Assembly (NCBI RefSeq): GCF_030815865.1
Contig: NZ_JAUSXI010000001.1
Span: forward strand, 3,100,001 to 3,164,000
DNA: 64,000 bases
Source of the DNA: Arthrobacter globiformis
GTDB lineage: Bacteria > Actinomycetota > Actinomycetes > Actinomycetales > Micrococcaceae
Direction: 5' to 3'
Below, piece after piece: positions 16,271 to 24,626 of this stretch. Every line of letters begins with the position of its first letter. The stretch's first letter is position 1. The notes beneath the pieces are model-generated. The model ran no database searches, had not been told where the DNA came from, and was given only the letters and a program-made list of their open reading frames with translations. The position numbers and the translations under genes were made by a program.

Positions 16271-16698
16271 CCCGTGACAGGGATCGGGATGCTTCAAGGC
16301 GCCCGCGGCAGGCCCGGCCACGTGACGCTCTTGGGCGGCCGCTGCCGTACGGAAGCGCTGGCGTCGAGCCGGTCTCGGAGGAGCCGCTGCCGCCGGCGCA
16401 GACGTTGGTCTCGGCCCGGAGTCTGGTGGAAGCTGGCCGCCCCTTCGCCGCCCATGAGGTACTCGAGGCCCGCTGGAAAGCTGGGCCGACCGAAGAACGC
16501 AACCTTTGGCAAGGACTCGCCCAGATCTGCGTCGGGCTCACCCACGCCGCCCGGGGCAACAGCGTTGGCGCGCTCCGGCTCTTCGAGCGCGGTGCGGCCC
16601 GACTCGAGGAGTACGGTTCCGGCGAAGGGCCGACCTACGGGCTCGACTTGTCCGCCGTTGTGAGTTGCGCACGTGATCGGATGCGCGCCGGCCGCTGA
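16267..16698 (+). CDS. DUF309 family protein
   Basis: 143 residues from ATG 16267. ATG 16246 is an in-frame alternative. The DUF309 signature FAAHEVLEARWK is at residues 60-71, followed by LWQGLAQICVGLTHAARGN. This all-helical family is of unknown function. The conserved HE and W residues suggest a metal or ligand pocket. The N-terminal 40 residues are Arg/Pro-rich and probably disordered. Preceded by a possible 15-codon leader ORF that ends on its start codon. Confidence 0.8.
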   Translation: MTRDRDRDASRRPRQARPRDALGRPLPYGSAGVEPVSEEPLPPAQTLVSARSLVEAGRPFAAHEVLEARWKAGPTEERNLWQGLAQICVGLTHAARGNSVGALRLFERGAARLEEYGSGEGPTYGLDLSAVVSCARDRMRAGR

Positions 16699-16779
16699 GC
16701 TGGCGACCAGCATCCTCGCGGCAGGCGGCGGAGGCACTATTTCCGGGGGACTACTGAGAGTTTGCTTGACCAATAACTT

Positions 16780-16794
16780 GTCCCGTTAGCGGGA
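16780..16794. repeat. Short palindrome-like motif shared with 6802-6816
   Basis: GTCCCGTTAGCGGGA here matches GTCCCGTTAGTGGGA at 6802-6816 in 14 of 15 bases, and GTCCCGTT recurs at 21824-21831 upstream of the serine recombinase. TCCCG and CGGGA form a small stem. Its role is unknown. It may be a mobile-element end or recombinase-related site. The surrounding 16699-16944 holds no gene. Confidence 0.35.
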
Positions 16795-16944
16795 ACCTTT
16801 ACCGAGACGGCTTCGTGGAAACCGGTCGTAAGTTCTGCTGTAACCACCGGCCGGAAGCGGATCGCAACGAACTTGTTCGCCGACTCCGATGACAGCAGGG
16901 CACGATGCCGCGGAGCAGGATATGGCCGTTGCAGGACCGGACCG

Positions 16945-17904
16945 TTATTTCTTCTTCCTACCCTTGCGTTGCGGCTGGATTCGTTGGCCCTTGGCCTGGA
17001 TGACGGCGGCAGCGGCGTCTGCTTCTTCGCGTTTTCCTCCGAGGATCGGCAGTGCGGGTAGTCCTTTGGCGGCGCGGCGTTCGGCGAGGGCCTTCGCAGC
17101 GGGAGATCCCGGGGTCGGCATGCGGCGGATGACGAAGAACTGCTGGCCCATGGTCCAGAGGTTGGTGGTGGTCCAGTAGATCAGCACACCGATGGGGAAG
17201 TTGATGCCGCCGACACCGAAGACCAGCGGCAGGATGTAGAGCATCATCTTCTGCTGGCGCATGAACGGGCTGGCCATGGCCTCTTCGGACATATTCTTCG
17301 CCATGATCTGCTTCTGCGTGATGAACTGCGAGGCCGTCATGGCCAGGATCATCACGACGGTGAGGACGATGACAGCAATGTTGCCGCCGGGGTTGTTTAA
17401 CAGGGCTTCAGACAACGGAGCGCTGAAGATGCTTGACTGGTCGAACTGAAGGACCTGGTCGTGGCTCATCGCACCGATGCCTTCGCCCTGGTTCTTCGCG
17501 TGGGTGATGCCGGACAGCACCTGGAACAGTGCGAAGAAGAACGGCATCTGGATCAGCATGGGCAGGCAGGCCGAGAACGGGTTGGTGCCGTGCTTCTTGT
17601 ACATGGCCATCTGCTCCTGCGCCATGGCCTGGCGGGAGAGCTGGTCGGTTTTGCCTTTGTACTTGTCCTGCATGTTCTTCAGGTCAGGCTGCAGCAGCTG
17701 CATTCCGCGCTGCGCCTTGATCTGCTTGACGAAGACCGGGATCAGTGCAGCACGGATCACCAGTACCAGGCCGATGATGGAAAGAGTCCACGTCCAGCCG
17801 CTAGCTGGCGGCATTCCAATCGAACTCATGCCCTCGTGGAAGCCCACCATGATGATGGAGACAAACCATTTGAACGGAAACATGATCGTTTCAAACAAGT
17901 CCAT
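16945..17904 (-). CDS. yidC2: YidC/Oxa1 membrane insertase, second paralogue
   Basis: 319 residues from ATG 17904 (MDLFETIMFPFKW). The frame is open to 17958, but homology starts at this Met. The five-TM Oxa1 core is clear: IIGLVLVIRAALIPVFVKQIK contains Arg51, the charged residue of the hydrophilic groove. The cytoplasmic KAQRGMQLLQPDLKNMQDKY loop, the CLPMLIQMPFFFALFQVL segment and IYWTTTNLWTMGQQF follow. The C-terminal tail is very basic (QPQRKGRKKK). The main chromosomal yidC lies next to rpmH and rnpA. Neither is here, so this is likely a second copy that inserts membrane proteins under special conditions. Confidence 0.9.
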   Translation of the reverse strand: MDLFETIMFPFKWFVSIIMVGFHEGMSSIGMPPASGWTWTLSIIGLVLVIRAALIPVFVKQIKAQRGMQLLQPDLKNMQDKYKGKTDQLSRQAMAQEQMAMYKKHGTNPFSACLPMLIQMPFFFALFQVLSGITHAKNQGEGIGAMSHDQVLQFDQSSIFSAPLSEALLNNPGGNIAVIVLTVVMILAMTASQFITQKQIMAKNMSEEAMASPFMRQQKMMLYILPLVFGVGGINFPIGVLIYWTTTNLWTMGQQFFVIRRMPTPGSPAAKALAERRAAKGLPALPILGGKREEADAAAAVIQAKGQRIQPQRKGRKKK

Positions 17905-18213
17905 AACGGATCCCCTATCTGTCAGGCCGGACGCGGACATCTCCGCTAGTTCGAGCAACCAGACTTGTAGAAGCAGCCCCGCGCAGACAAATTCCAGGGA
18001 TCGGTTCTTCGGCGAACGGCGGGGGCTCCATGTCGTGAGCCTAACTCAATTGCCTTTCTCGGTGATTGACCGGCAGGGGCCGGTGGGGAGACTATTGCCA
18101 GTTAGACCAGAAGGCTCTGACCAGAATTTAGGGGTGAGAGCCTCATCCCCACTGTTGCCCGGTGGGGAACCATGACCGGTACAACGGTGACGGCTACTGA
18201 AATGCGTCGATTT

Positions 18214-18702
18214 CTATTTCAGGTTCGCTCGTCTTCTCCGCAGGGCGAAAACCATGTCGGCGATAACTGCTCCGATCAGTGCGAGGGTAAACGGTGATAC
18301 TGCGCCATACATGAAGCTGGCCAGTGCGATGGGGTGCGGCTCGCCATCTGCAGGGACAGGGCGCAATGTGTAGGCACCAACGAACGCGGCCGTGACGAGG
18401 ACCAGCAGAGTTATGACCCTGCCCGCCCAAGTGCGAGACAGGGAGCGATATCCGAGAACTGCGGCGAAGGCGAGCAGGACGAGCCCGGCTCGCATCACGT
18501 ACGGCACCCATTCTCCGGTCACGGGGACTGGCCGCATATTGAGATCCAGAAGGGGAGCCCCGACCTGTGACAACTCCAGCTGGATCGTCAAAAACCCCGC
18601 CAGGAAAATAACGAGTGGAGGCCCGAGCAAAGCGGCGATTATGGAAAGGCCCGCGCCCTTACGAATGTCCGACGGCGCCTCTACCTGGTTTGGGCTAGTC
18701 AT
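18214..18702 (-). CDS. Predicted membrane protein of unknown function
   Basis: 162 residues from ATG 18702 (MTSPNQVEAPSD). Upstream Met codons in frame are possible. Four hydrophobic segments: SIIAALLGPPLVIFLAGFLT, AGLVLLAFAAVLGY, RVITLLVLVTAAFVGAYTL and MYGAVSPFTLALIGAVIADM. Ends with a short basic tail (RRRRANLK). No family recognised and no operon partner. Confidence 0.6.
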   Translation of the reverse strand: MTSPNQVEAPSDIRKGAGLSIIAALLGPPLVIFLAGFLTIQLELSQVGAPLLDLNMRPVPVTGEWVPYVMRAGLVLLAFAAVLGYRSLSRTWAGRVITLLVLVTAAFVGAYTLRPVPADGEPHPIALASFMYGAVSPFTLALIGAVIADMVFALRRRRANLK

Positions 18703-18819
18703 TTTTTCGCACATCCCCATGTTGACTGCTCCGACCATAATGCCCGGACCGTCGTTTGGGTATAGGCCGGAGCGCTGCAGAAAGCCCAAAGGCCGAACCC
18801 TGTGCGGACGGGTATTTCG

Positions 18820-19284
18820 TCACGTCTCGAGCCCGAGCCTTTCTAGGACATGAGCGTAGTTTTGTTCCAGTGTTGGGTCTGCGACCTCAAGACGTCGCAT
18901 GGCGACCCCTATTACATCAACGGCGGCGGTCCTGGTGATGCAGACCCGCGGGTACGCCTCCTCGATCACCTCCCAGTGGGCGCCAGGAATGGTGTGTGTT
19001 AAGACATCGCCGTAGAACATGCCGATTGGTCGGGCGAATCCTGCCAGTGCATGCTTGTCGACATCGTCGTCAAGGAGAGTGTCAATGGCTGCGAGGCCCC
19101 GCCCTGTGCGCGGCAATGCTTGGCCTCTTTCGTGGAAAAGGGAGAGGAGTTCGTCGTATCCCCCGACGTTGGTTATCGGGAGTGTTGAGGCATCGGAAGT
19201 CGCTGGCCTGTACTCGGCGTATCTTCTTGGCATCCCGGCTGGCAGCTTTTGCAGCGGTTCGCCAGGTTCCTCAGGGGCGCTCAT
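18820..19284 (-). CDS. DUF6278-like protein
   Basis: 154 residues from ATG 19284. The core LPRTGRGLAAIDTLLDDDVDKH, then ARPIGMFYGDVLTHTIPGAHWEV and YPRVCITRTAAVDVIGVAMRRL, resembles actinobacterial proteins of DUF6278 (from memory). No catalytic motif is visible. Probably a soluble protein. Family assignment is moderate and function is unknown. Confidence 0.65.
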   Translation of the reverse strand: MSAPEEPGEPLQKLPAGMPRRYAEYRPATSDASTLPITNVGGYDELLSLFHERGQALPRTGRGLAAIDTLLDDDVDKHALAGFARPIGMFYGDVLTHTIPGAHWEVIEEAYPRVCITRTAAVDVIGVAMRRLEVADPTLEQNYAHVLERLGLET

Positions 19285-19405
19285 GCACACAGACTAGATC
19301 GCCGGCTCGAGCTGGCAAATAGCTTCGAGCTCCGACCCCAGGATGAACCCTGAACGGACCATCTGTCCTCGTCGAGGGCTGGTTCCTTGTGACCATTGCG
19401 CTGCC

Positions 19406-19960
19406 CTATTTGGTTGTGGATCGTGGGCCGAGCACACGGCGTAGAAGCCTGAGCGGTGGCGGTATGAGAGCCTGCTTTTTGTAGTGCTCGCGCAAACGGC
19501 GGAGAAGTTCCTCGTATTCGTCCCGGTCAAAGGTGAAGGCCCGGTCCGTAAGTAGCTGGGGCTCTACGTCGTCGGGGTCGCTCTGCCAGCCGATCTTCTG
19601 CCAGGTCACGGTCTGCGGCGAAAGGGCCAGTTCTATGCTGAGCGCCCCGCACCACAAGTCGCCGCAGACAGCACAGACCAAAATCGAAACACGGCCATCG
19701 TCATAGTCTCCCGGTAAAACCCCCAACAAGCGGTCCAGATAGTCCACCACTGCCTTTGGCCGCCAATCGTCACGCAAGGCTGTGGTTTCGTCCAGTGGCT
19801 GCTCCCAGTCTTCTGGAACATCCAGCAGATCCCGCATCGGCCGATCGTTTACGAGGAAGTCAAGAAATGCGTCGGGGCGGTCAAATTGCTGATCGCCCTT
19901 GGGCTCAACCCGGCTCGAGGCTGAAGGCGCAACCGTGAGTCGGTACAGTCCGATATCCAT
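19406..19960 (-). CDS. Hypothetical protein
   Basis: 184 residues from ATG 19960 (MDIGLYRLTVAPSASSR). The frame extends upstream to 20062, but the sequence before Met is less protein-like. An acidic protein with a CAVCGDLWCGAL segment that could be a metal site or a disulphide-prone loop, and a basic C-terminus (LRLLRRVLGPRSTTK). I have the impression of a conserved actinobacterial family but cannot name it. Confidence 0.6.
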   Translation of the reverse strand: MDIGLYRLTVAPSASSRVEPKGDQQFDRPDAFLDFLVNDRPMRDLLDVPEDWEQPLDETTALRDDWRPKAVVDYLDRLLGVLPGDYDDGRVSILVCAVCGDLWCGALSIELALSPQTVTWQKIGWQSDPDDVEPQLLTDRAFTFDRDEYEELLRRLREHYKKQALIPPPLRLLRRVLGPRSTTK

Positions 19961-20163
19961 GGGTCCAGTATCCCGCCCTGTCGTTCGCGCCGGCTGAAAA
20001 GCTTCCCTGACTCGCCAGATGCCGAACGCTAGATGGGACACTTCGAGTTCGAGGGGATCCACTTCTTGGGAAAAGTCGGATCGCTGAGCCGCAGCACCTC
20101 TATCGGGACCAGCCCGGGCGCGTTCGATTGAGGAACCAGTAATCGACGGAGAATACGAAGTCC

Positions 20164-20436
20164 TCAGCGGTCATCAGGCAACTTTGATCTAAGTTCTTCT
20201 GCACGCGAAGCGATGGCCTGACGCTGGTCGCGGGTGAATCTTCTAGCCTGCAGGTCGAGGACTGCCCGGCTGCCCAACTTTCCCACACCCAACAGGTGAC
20301 CCACCCTACGGATGGCTTCGTCCATGTCTTCTGAATCCTCAATCATCTGGAAGACCTCGTCACGCCGATCCATCGCCTGTACCAAGGCATCGAGGACTAT
20401 CAATTCTTGCCTTGTCTGCCGCTCATCCTCAACCAT
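20164..20436 (-). CDS. Stand-alone GyrA tower-like helical protein
   Basis: 90 residues. The segment DALVQAMDRRDEVFQMIEDS followed by VGHLLGVGKLGSRAVLDLQA and RRFTRDQRQAIASRAEELR copies the pattern of the DNA gyrase A coiled-coil tower (in GyrA: a helix, then AQAILDMQLRRLT-type text). None of the catalytic domains, including the active-site Tyr, is present. It may be a derived gyrase fragment kept for another purpose, for example a topoisomerase modulator (inference). Start ATG 20436. Confidence 0.7.
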   Translation of the reverse strand: MVEDERQTRQELIVLDALVQAMDRRDEVFQMIEDSEDMDEAIRRVGHLLGVGKLGSRAVLDLQARRFTRDQRQAIASRAEELRSKLPDDR

Positions 20437-20773
20437 GCGGCGATTCTTGCACGACGGAAGTCATTGGGGCATTGCATCCAGGATCCCCTTCAGGAAGGGG
20501 AACCCTCAGGGACTCGCTCCAAAATCGTGGCTGCCTTCGGTGGTCGCCGCCGGCGCCCGACTGGTCTTGGCGGCTACGGGCTCTGAGACGTGAAGAGCTG
20601 TGAGGAAATCAGGGCGCGAAACGCGGCGAGAATTGCCACGATTCGGCGAGAACGCCATTTCCGTTACGCCACACCTCAGCTACTAACTTTGGCCCCAATG
20701 GCGCCGTCCTAACTGTTGTTGATCGTCGCGGCCGGGGGCGTGTGCTTTACGCCGTCCAGTATCGCGGGGCGGA
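20437..20773. other. 337-base intergenic stretch
   Basis: No supported gene. Open plus-strand frames (for example 20312-20593) lie partly antisense to the GyrA-like gene and carry no recognisable sequence. Confidence 0.4.
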
Positions 20774-21403
20774 TCAACCGTTGGCGGGAGCGATGTCCCC
20801 AAACTCCACCTTGACCGGGCAGCCAACTGCCTCGGAGTACTTGCGCTCCAGGTCTGCAACGTCCGAGGTTGCCCTCACTGATTCATCCAGCGTGAGCGTC
20901 AGGTGGCACCCATCAGGCGATACCGAAGTGATGTTCACGGCAGGATCTGAGGCCAACAGTTCACCGGAAAGATCCCTAAGTTTCCCGGGGGAACAGGCGG
21001 CTGGCTCAACGGAAATGTTGACGGTTGGAAACCGGGCTACTAGCCCCCGTAGCTTCGGATCCACCGGGCCATGCCAATGAACGATAACCCGCGTTCCCTG
21101 AAGCACGTCGACCGAGGCGAACCGAGCATCCCCTGACAGCTCCCGACTGAGCGTGCTGGCCGCATGTGCTACGGATCCATCTGCAGGCGAAGCTTCAAGG
21201 CTGGCCGCCGAGTTACTAGGCGGTTCGGGCATAGGTTCATGCAGAGGCGGGCTTGCAGTCGGTTCACGCGTAGGCGGGTTGGCAGCCGGGCCGCCCGGGA
21301 CCCCAGGCCCCGGTGCGGCGCAAGACGTAGCGAAGAGAGAACAGCCGAGCAGGACAACCAGCAAGTGCCTGATCAGCTTTGAACCTAAACACGGCGCGAC
21401 CAT
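20774..21403 (-). CDS. Putative lipoprotein of unknown function
   Basis: 209 residues. A signal peptide with basic start and hydrophobic core (KLIRHLLVVLLGCSLF) ends at ATSC with Cys28 as the likely lipidated residue. A Pro-rich linker (residues 30-65) leads to a folded domain with VLQGTRVIVHWHGPVDPKL and HLTLTLDESV strands. Two Cys in the domain (CSPGKL and GCHLTL) could form a disulphide. Probably anchored outside the membrane. No family recognised. Confidence 0.7.
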   Translation of the reverse strand: MVAPCLGSKLIRHLLVVLLGCSLFATSCAAPGPGVPGGPAANPPTREPTASPPLHEPMPEPPSNSAASLEASPADGSVAHAASTLSRELSGDARFASVDVLQGTRVIVHWHGPVDPKLRGLVARFPTVNISVEPAACSPGKLRDLSGELLASDPAVNITSVSPDGCHLTLTLDESVRATSDVADLERKYSEAVGCPVKVEFGDIAPANG

Positions 21404-21561
21404 GCCTCATGCTAATGATCCGTCCGGGCTGGGGCTACCCCGCCGCACGATCGGCTCCGTTGTGGAAACCCCTGCCGGTCCTCCGCTGTAGGGGTTATAT
21501 ACGCTGGCGCTTTCTGGCTCGAACGAAGCCTATGACTCCGACTAGAGCGAGAGCAGGCCTC

Positions 21562-21651
21562 CTAAGATCTGACCACTCCGTCGGCGGCGAAAATAGCGAG
21601 GGCGACCCCGCACAATGCCATCAAGGCCCAAACAATCTCTTCAGCTTTCAT
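21562..21651 (-). CDS. 29-residue single-TM small membrane protein
   Basis: ATG 21651 on the minus strand is preceded by a strong ribosome binding site (GGAGG five bases upstream). The product begins MKAEEIVWALMALCGVALA, continues IFAADGVVRS and stops at 21562. Residues 6-22 are a hydrophobic helix flanked by an acidic and a short basic end, the usual build of small regulatory membrane peptides. It lies in what otherwise looks like intergenic DNA. No homologue is known to me. Confidence 0.5.
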   Translation of the reverse strand: MKAEEIVWALMALCGVALAIFAADGVVRS

Positions 21652-21980
21652 GGGCTCCTCCAGTCGATGGGTGCATAAACCAACTACTTTGTTCGGAGCC
21701 TATAATCGTTAGCTCAAGTTTTGTCGGCTCCAAAAACAGAGAAAAAGGATCCCCCGTCGAATTGACTTTAGACCGCCCAATTCAGGATGGACCACCGTCC
21801 CGAAAGAGGGCGGTCCGCATAACGTCCCGTTGGAGGGTCCAGCACCGGACATCATGGCCCTCACCAGCGTCGTTGTTACCTAAGCCTTTGAGGCACCCCG
21901 TAAGGCCGGTCCGGTGAATTGTCCGGTGACGGGCGCTTCTACGACACACAGCTCTATGACACACTGCTGCACATGCACTC
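21652..21980. other. 329-base stretch upstream of the recombinase
   Basis: No gene supported. GTCCCGTTGGAGGG at 21824-21837 partly repeats the motif seen at 6802 and 16780. This region would be the place for a recombinase target site, but no classical three-subsite res structure could be recognised by eye. Confidence 0.35.
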
Positions 21981-22556
21981 GTGGTCGGTTACGCGAGAGT
22001 GTCCACCGACGAACAAGACCTCACAGCTCAACAGGACGCCCTGTCAGCCATGGGTATTGAACCGGACCAAATCTATGTGGATCATGGCCTCACCGGTAGC
22101 AATCTGAACCGCCCCGGCCTCCGGAAAGCGCTGGCCGCCTGCCGCGCTGGCGACACCTTCGCGGTGGTCAAACTGGACCGTCTTGCACGATCCGTCAGGG
22201 ACGCACATCAGATTGCTGATGACCTCGCCGCCCGTGGAGTAAAACTTAGTATCGGCGGTTCCGTGCACAATCCGGAGGACCCGGTGGGAAAGTTGCTGTT
22301 CAACGTCCTGGCGATGGTGCCTGAGTTTGAAGGCGATCTCATCCGGGCCCGCACCCGCGAAGGCATGAAGGTTGCCAAGGCCAAGGGCCGGTTGCGCGGG
22401 AAAAAGCCCAAACTCTCACCCACCCAGGAAGCACACCTGGTTAAACTGCATGCGGCCGGAGAACACACTATGTATGAGCTCGCCGAGCTGTTCTCTGTTG
22501 GCCGTTCCACCGTCTATCGTGCCCTCGAACCGGCAGGCCGGAAGACGGAAACATAG
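21981..22556 (+). CDS. Serine recombinase (resolvase/invertase family)
   Basis: 191 residues from GTG 21981. The catalytic domain starts VGYARVSTDEQDLTAQQDAL with nucleophile Ser8, followed by AVVKLDRLARSVRDAHQIAD, FNVLAMVPEFEGDLIRARTR and the GRLRGKKPKLS hinge. A C-terminal helix-turn-helix (MYELAELFSVGRSTVYRAL) binds DNA. Such proteins resolve Tn3-type cointegrates or invert segments. No transposase gene or terminal repeats were found around it, so it is probably a remnant or an autonomous recombinase. Confidence 0.9.
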   Translation: MVGYARVSTDEQDLTAQQDALSAMGIEPDQIYVDHGLTGSNLNRPGLRKALAACRAGDTFAVVKLDRLARSVRDAHQIADDLAARGVKLSIGGSVHNPEDPVGKLLFNVLAMVPEFEGDLIRARTREGMKVAKAKGRLRGKKPKLSPTQEAHLVKLHAAGEHTMYELAELFSVGRSTVYRALEPAGRKTET

Positions 22557-22618
22557 CGCGGGCACAGAGCCCGCACCCAGCGCCAGAAGAGGCAGCTCAC
22601 CCCGCCGTCGTGTGCTCG

Positions 22619-23830
22619 CTAAGCCGTGCGCGCCCTAATCAGCCCAAGGCATGCCGCTGCCGCCGCGACGGACACCACCGTGACGATCCCGAACGGGAGG
22701 GCGTTGTCCGCCCCGCCGATACCCACCAGCGGCGCCGCCACGCCGCCGAAGGCGAACCTGGCCAGGCCGAGCAGTGACGACGCGGTACCGGCGATGTCCG
22801 GGTAGCCCTTCAGCGCGAGGGACGTCGCTGGCGGGCTGGCCGCCGCCACGCCGCCCACCATGGTGAAGAGGGACACGATGACCGCAATCAGGGGCAGGTG
22901 CAGGAGCGCGGTGACGAGCAGCCCAAGGGAACCGGCAGCGGCCATCGCCAGTCCGATCACCAATATGGCCTTCTCGGACCACCGCTCGGCCAGCCGGCTG
23001 CCGAGGAAGCCAAAGATCATGAACCCCAGCGAATTCAGGCCGAAGGCGAACGAGTAGCCCTGCGGCGAAAGCCCGTAGATGCCCTGCAGGACGAACGTGG
23101 CGCCGCTGAGGTAAGCGAAGATCGCCGAGTACGTAAAGCCCGTGATCAGCACGGCGCCGACGAATACGCGGTCCGCAAGCAGACGACGGAAGTCCTGCAG
23201 GGTATGGGAAAACCCCCCTGCTGCCCGCCGCTGGGCCGGAAGTGTCTCCTTGAAGATCACGAGGCAGGCGATCAGGATCGCCACGCCAACGGCCGCGAGG
23301 AACAGGAAGACGCCGCGCCAGTCTGTGACGGTGGCGAGCTGGCCGCCGATGACCGGACCAATGATGGCCGCCAGGCCGCCGAGCACCGCCAGGCGGCCGT
23401 AGTAGCGCAGGAGTTTGGCACCCTCGTATACGTCCCGTCCGGCTGCCTGCGCAATCACGATACCCACGGCGCCGGCCAGGCCCTGGACGAACCTGGCCGC
23501 GATCAGCGTTTCAACGGTCGGGCTGACGGCACAGAGAACGGACGTGACTGTGTAGGCGGCGACGCCGATCAGCAGGGGGAGCCGGCGGCCAAAACGGTCC
23601 GACAGGGGACCCGCAATGACCTGGCCGATAGCTAGGCCGAGCAGGCAGGCCGTGATGGTCAGCTGCGCCGTGGACGTGGAACTCCGCAGTTCCGCCGTCA
23701 GGGCCGGTAGGACGGGCAAGTACAGGTCCATGGAAATCGGACCGAAGATGGTCAGCAGGCCAAGGACAATTGCCAGTGGCCGTCCGACTGCCTGTTCGCG
23801 CGTGGTCACCGGAGCGTCGGTCACAGTCAC
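22619..23830 (-). CDS. Bcr/CflA family multidrug MFS transporter
   Basis: 403 residues from GTG 23830, chosen because GGAGG stands four bases before it. An in-frame TTG at 23845 is weaker. Twelve TM segments. IFGPISMDLYLPVLPAL is the Bcr/CflA TM1 hallmark and GPLSDRFGRRLPLL is motif A. This family exports bicyclomycin, chloramphenicol and similar compounds using the proton gradient. Monocistronic, convergent with the recombinase. Confidence 0.9.
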   Translation of the reverse strand: MTVTDAPVTTREQAVGRPLAIVLGLLTIFGPISMDLYLPVLPALTAELRSSTSTAQLTITACLLGLAIGQVIAGPLSDRFGRRLPLLIGVAAYTVTSVLCAVSPTVETLIAARFVQGLAGAVGIVIAQAAGRDVYEGAKLLRYYGRLAVLGGLAAIIGPVIGGQLATVTDWRGVFLFLAAVGVAILIACLVIFKETLPAQRRAAGGFSHTLQDFRRLLADRVFVGAVLITGFTYSAIFAYLSGATFVLQGIYGLSPQGYSFAFGLNSLGFMIFGFLGSRLAERWSEKAILVIGLAMAAAGSLGLLVTALLHLPLIAVIVSLFTMVGGVAAASPPATSLALKGYPDIAGTASSLLGLARFAFGGVAAPLVGIGGADNALPFGIVTVVSVAAAAACLGLIRARTA

Positions 23831-23856
23831 GCTGCCTCCGTTCAAGGGGTAAGGGG

Positions 23857-23880
23857 CTGCCGCCGGTTCGACGGCGGCAG
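23857..23880. terminator. Hairpin between bioN and the Bcr/CflA gene
   Basis: CTGCCGCCG and CGGCGGCAG form a perfect 9-bp stem with a 6-base loop. It lies about 120 bases beyond the bioN stop, in bioN's direction, and just upstream of the transporter gene. There is no T-run, so termination is uncertain. It could equally be a leader structure. Confidence 0.35.
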
Positions 23881-24002
23881 TTGGGGGTGCGGTTCCACCT
23901 AACCAGCGTTTACAACGCTGTGGGAGTCCCTGCCGGTACCCCTTCTAGGAGGACCTCCCAAGCGCCTTGCCGTCCCGGAGCAGGTTCCGGACGCTAGAGC
24001 GC

Positions 24003-24626
24003 TCAGTCTTCCGGCTCGCCCAGCCCGCGGGCGGCCAGCGCCTCGCCCGTGTGGCGGGCATATGCAACGGTGGTGATGAACACCGGCAGGACCAGCGCCC
24101 GGGGATTGCGTTCCAGGCCGCGGGCTCGTGCCGAGTCCCGGACATCCGAAAAGGCCCCGGCGATGAACGGGATGCTCCGCAGCATGATGGCAATGGTCAG
24201 GGCAAAACGCTCGGGGTCAGCGCCGAACCGCCGGAACGGGCGGGCCAGCGAAACCACGCCATCGAGCAGCCGGTGTAGCGGCGTGGTGGCCGTCAGCAGG
24301 GACGCCGCCACGACGCACAGCAGGATGTTCAGCACAATCCGCGCGGCAACAGGGCCGCCCAGCTGCCACCACTGGAACGCGCCGATGACCAGCAGGATGG
24401 GAAGCAGCGGCCGCACAGCGCGGAAGAGACGCACGGTCCCGGCGCCGCTGAGCAGGAACAGTACGCACAGAACGGCCAGGGCTGCGGCGGCCAGCCGCCA
24501 GTCGACGATCAGGAACGAGGCCATTCCGCAGGCCAGGACGAGCAGGAACTTCAGCCACAGCGGCATGCGGTGGATCAGGGACGTGCCGGGCACGTAGTTG
24601 GCGAGCAGGAAGCCGTGGCCCCTCAC
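24003..24626 (-). CDS. bioN: Biotin ECF transporter T component
   Basis: 207 residues. EcfT-type transmembrane subunit that couples the ATPase to the substrate-binding BioY. Hydrophobic segments are followed by two Ala-Arg-Gly coupling motifs (SARARGLERN and ALAARGLGE), the hallmark of this subunit. ATG 24626 overlaps the stop of bioM by 4 bases (ATGA), so the operon order is bioY-bioM-bioN. Confidence 0.93.
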   Translation of the reverse strand: MRGHGFLLANYVPGTSLIHRMPLWLKFLLVLACGMASFLIVDWRLAAAALAVLCVLFLLSGAGTVRLFRAVRPLLPILLVIGAFQWWQLGGPVAARIVLNILLCVVAASLLTATTPLHRLLDGVVSLARPFRRFGADPERFALTIAIMLRSIPFIAGAFSDVRDSARARGLERNPRALVLPVFITTVAYARHTGEALAARGLGEPED

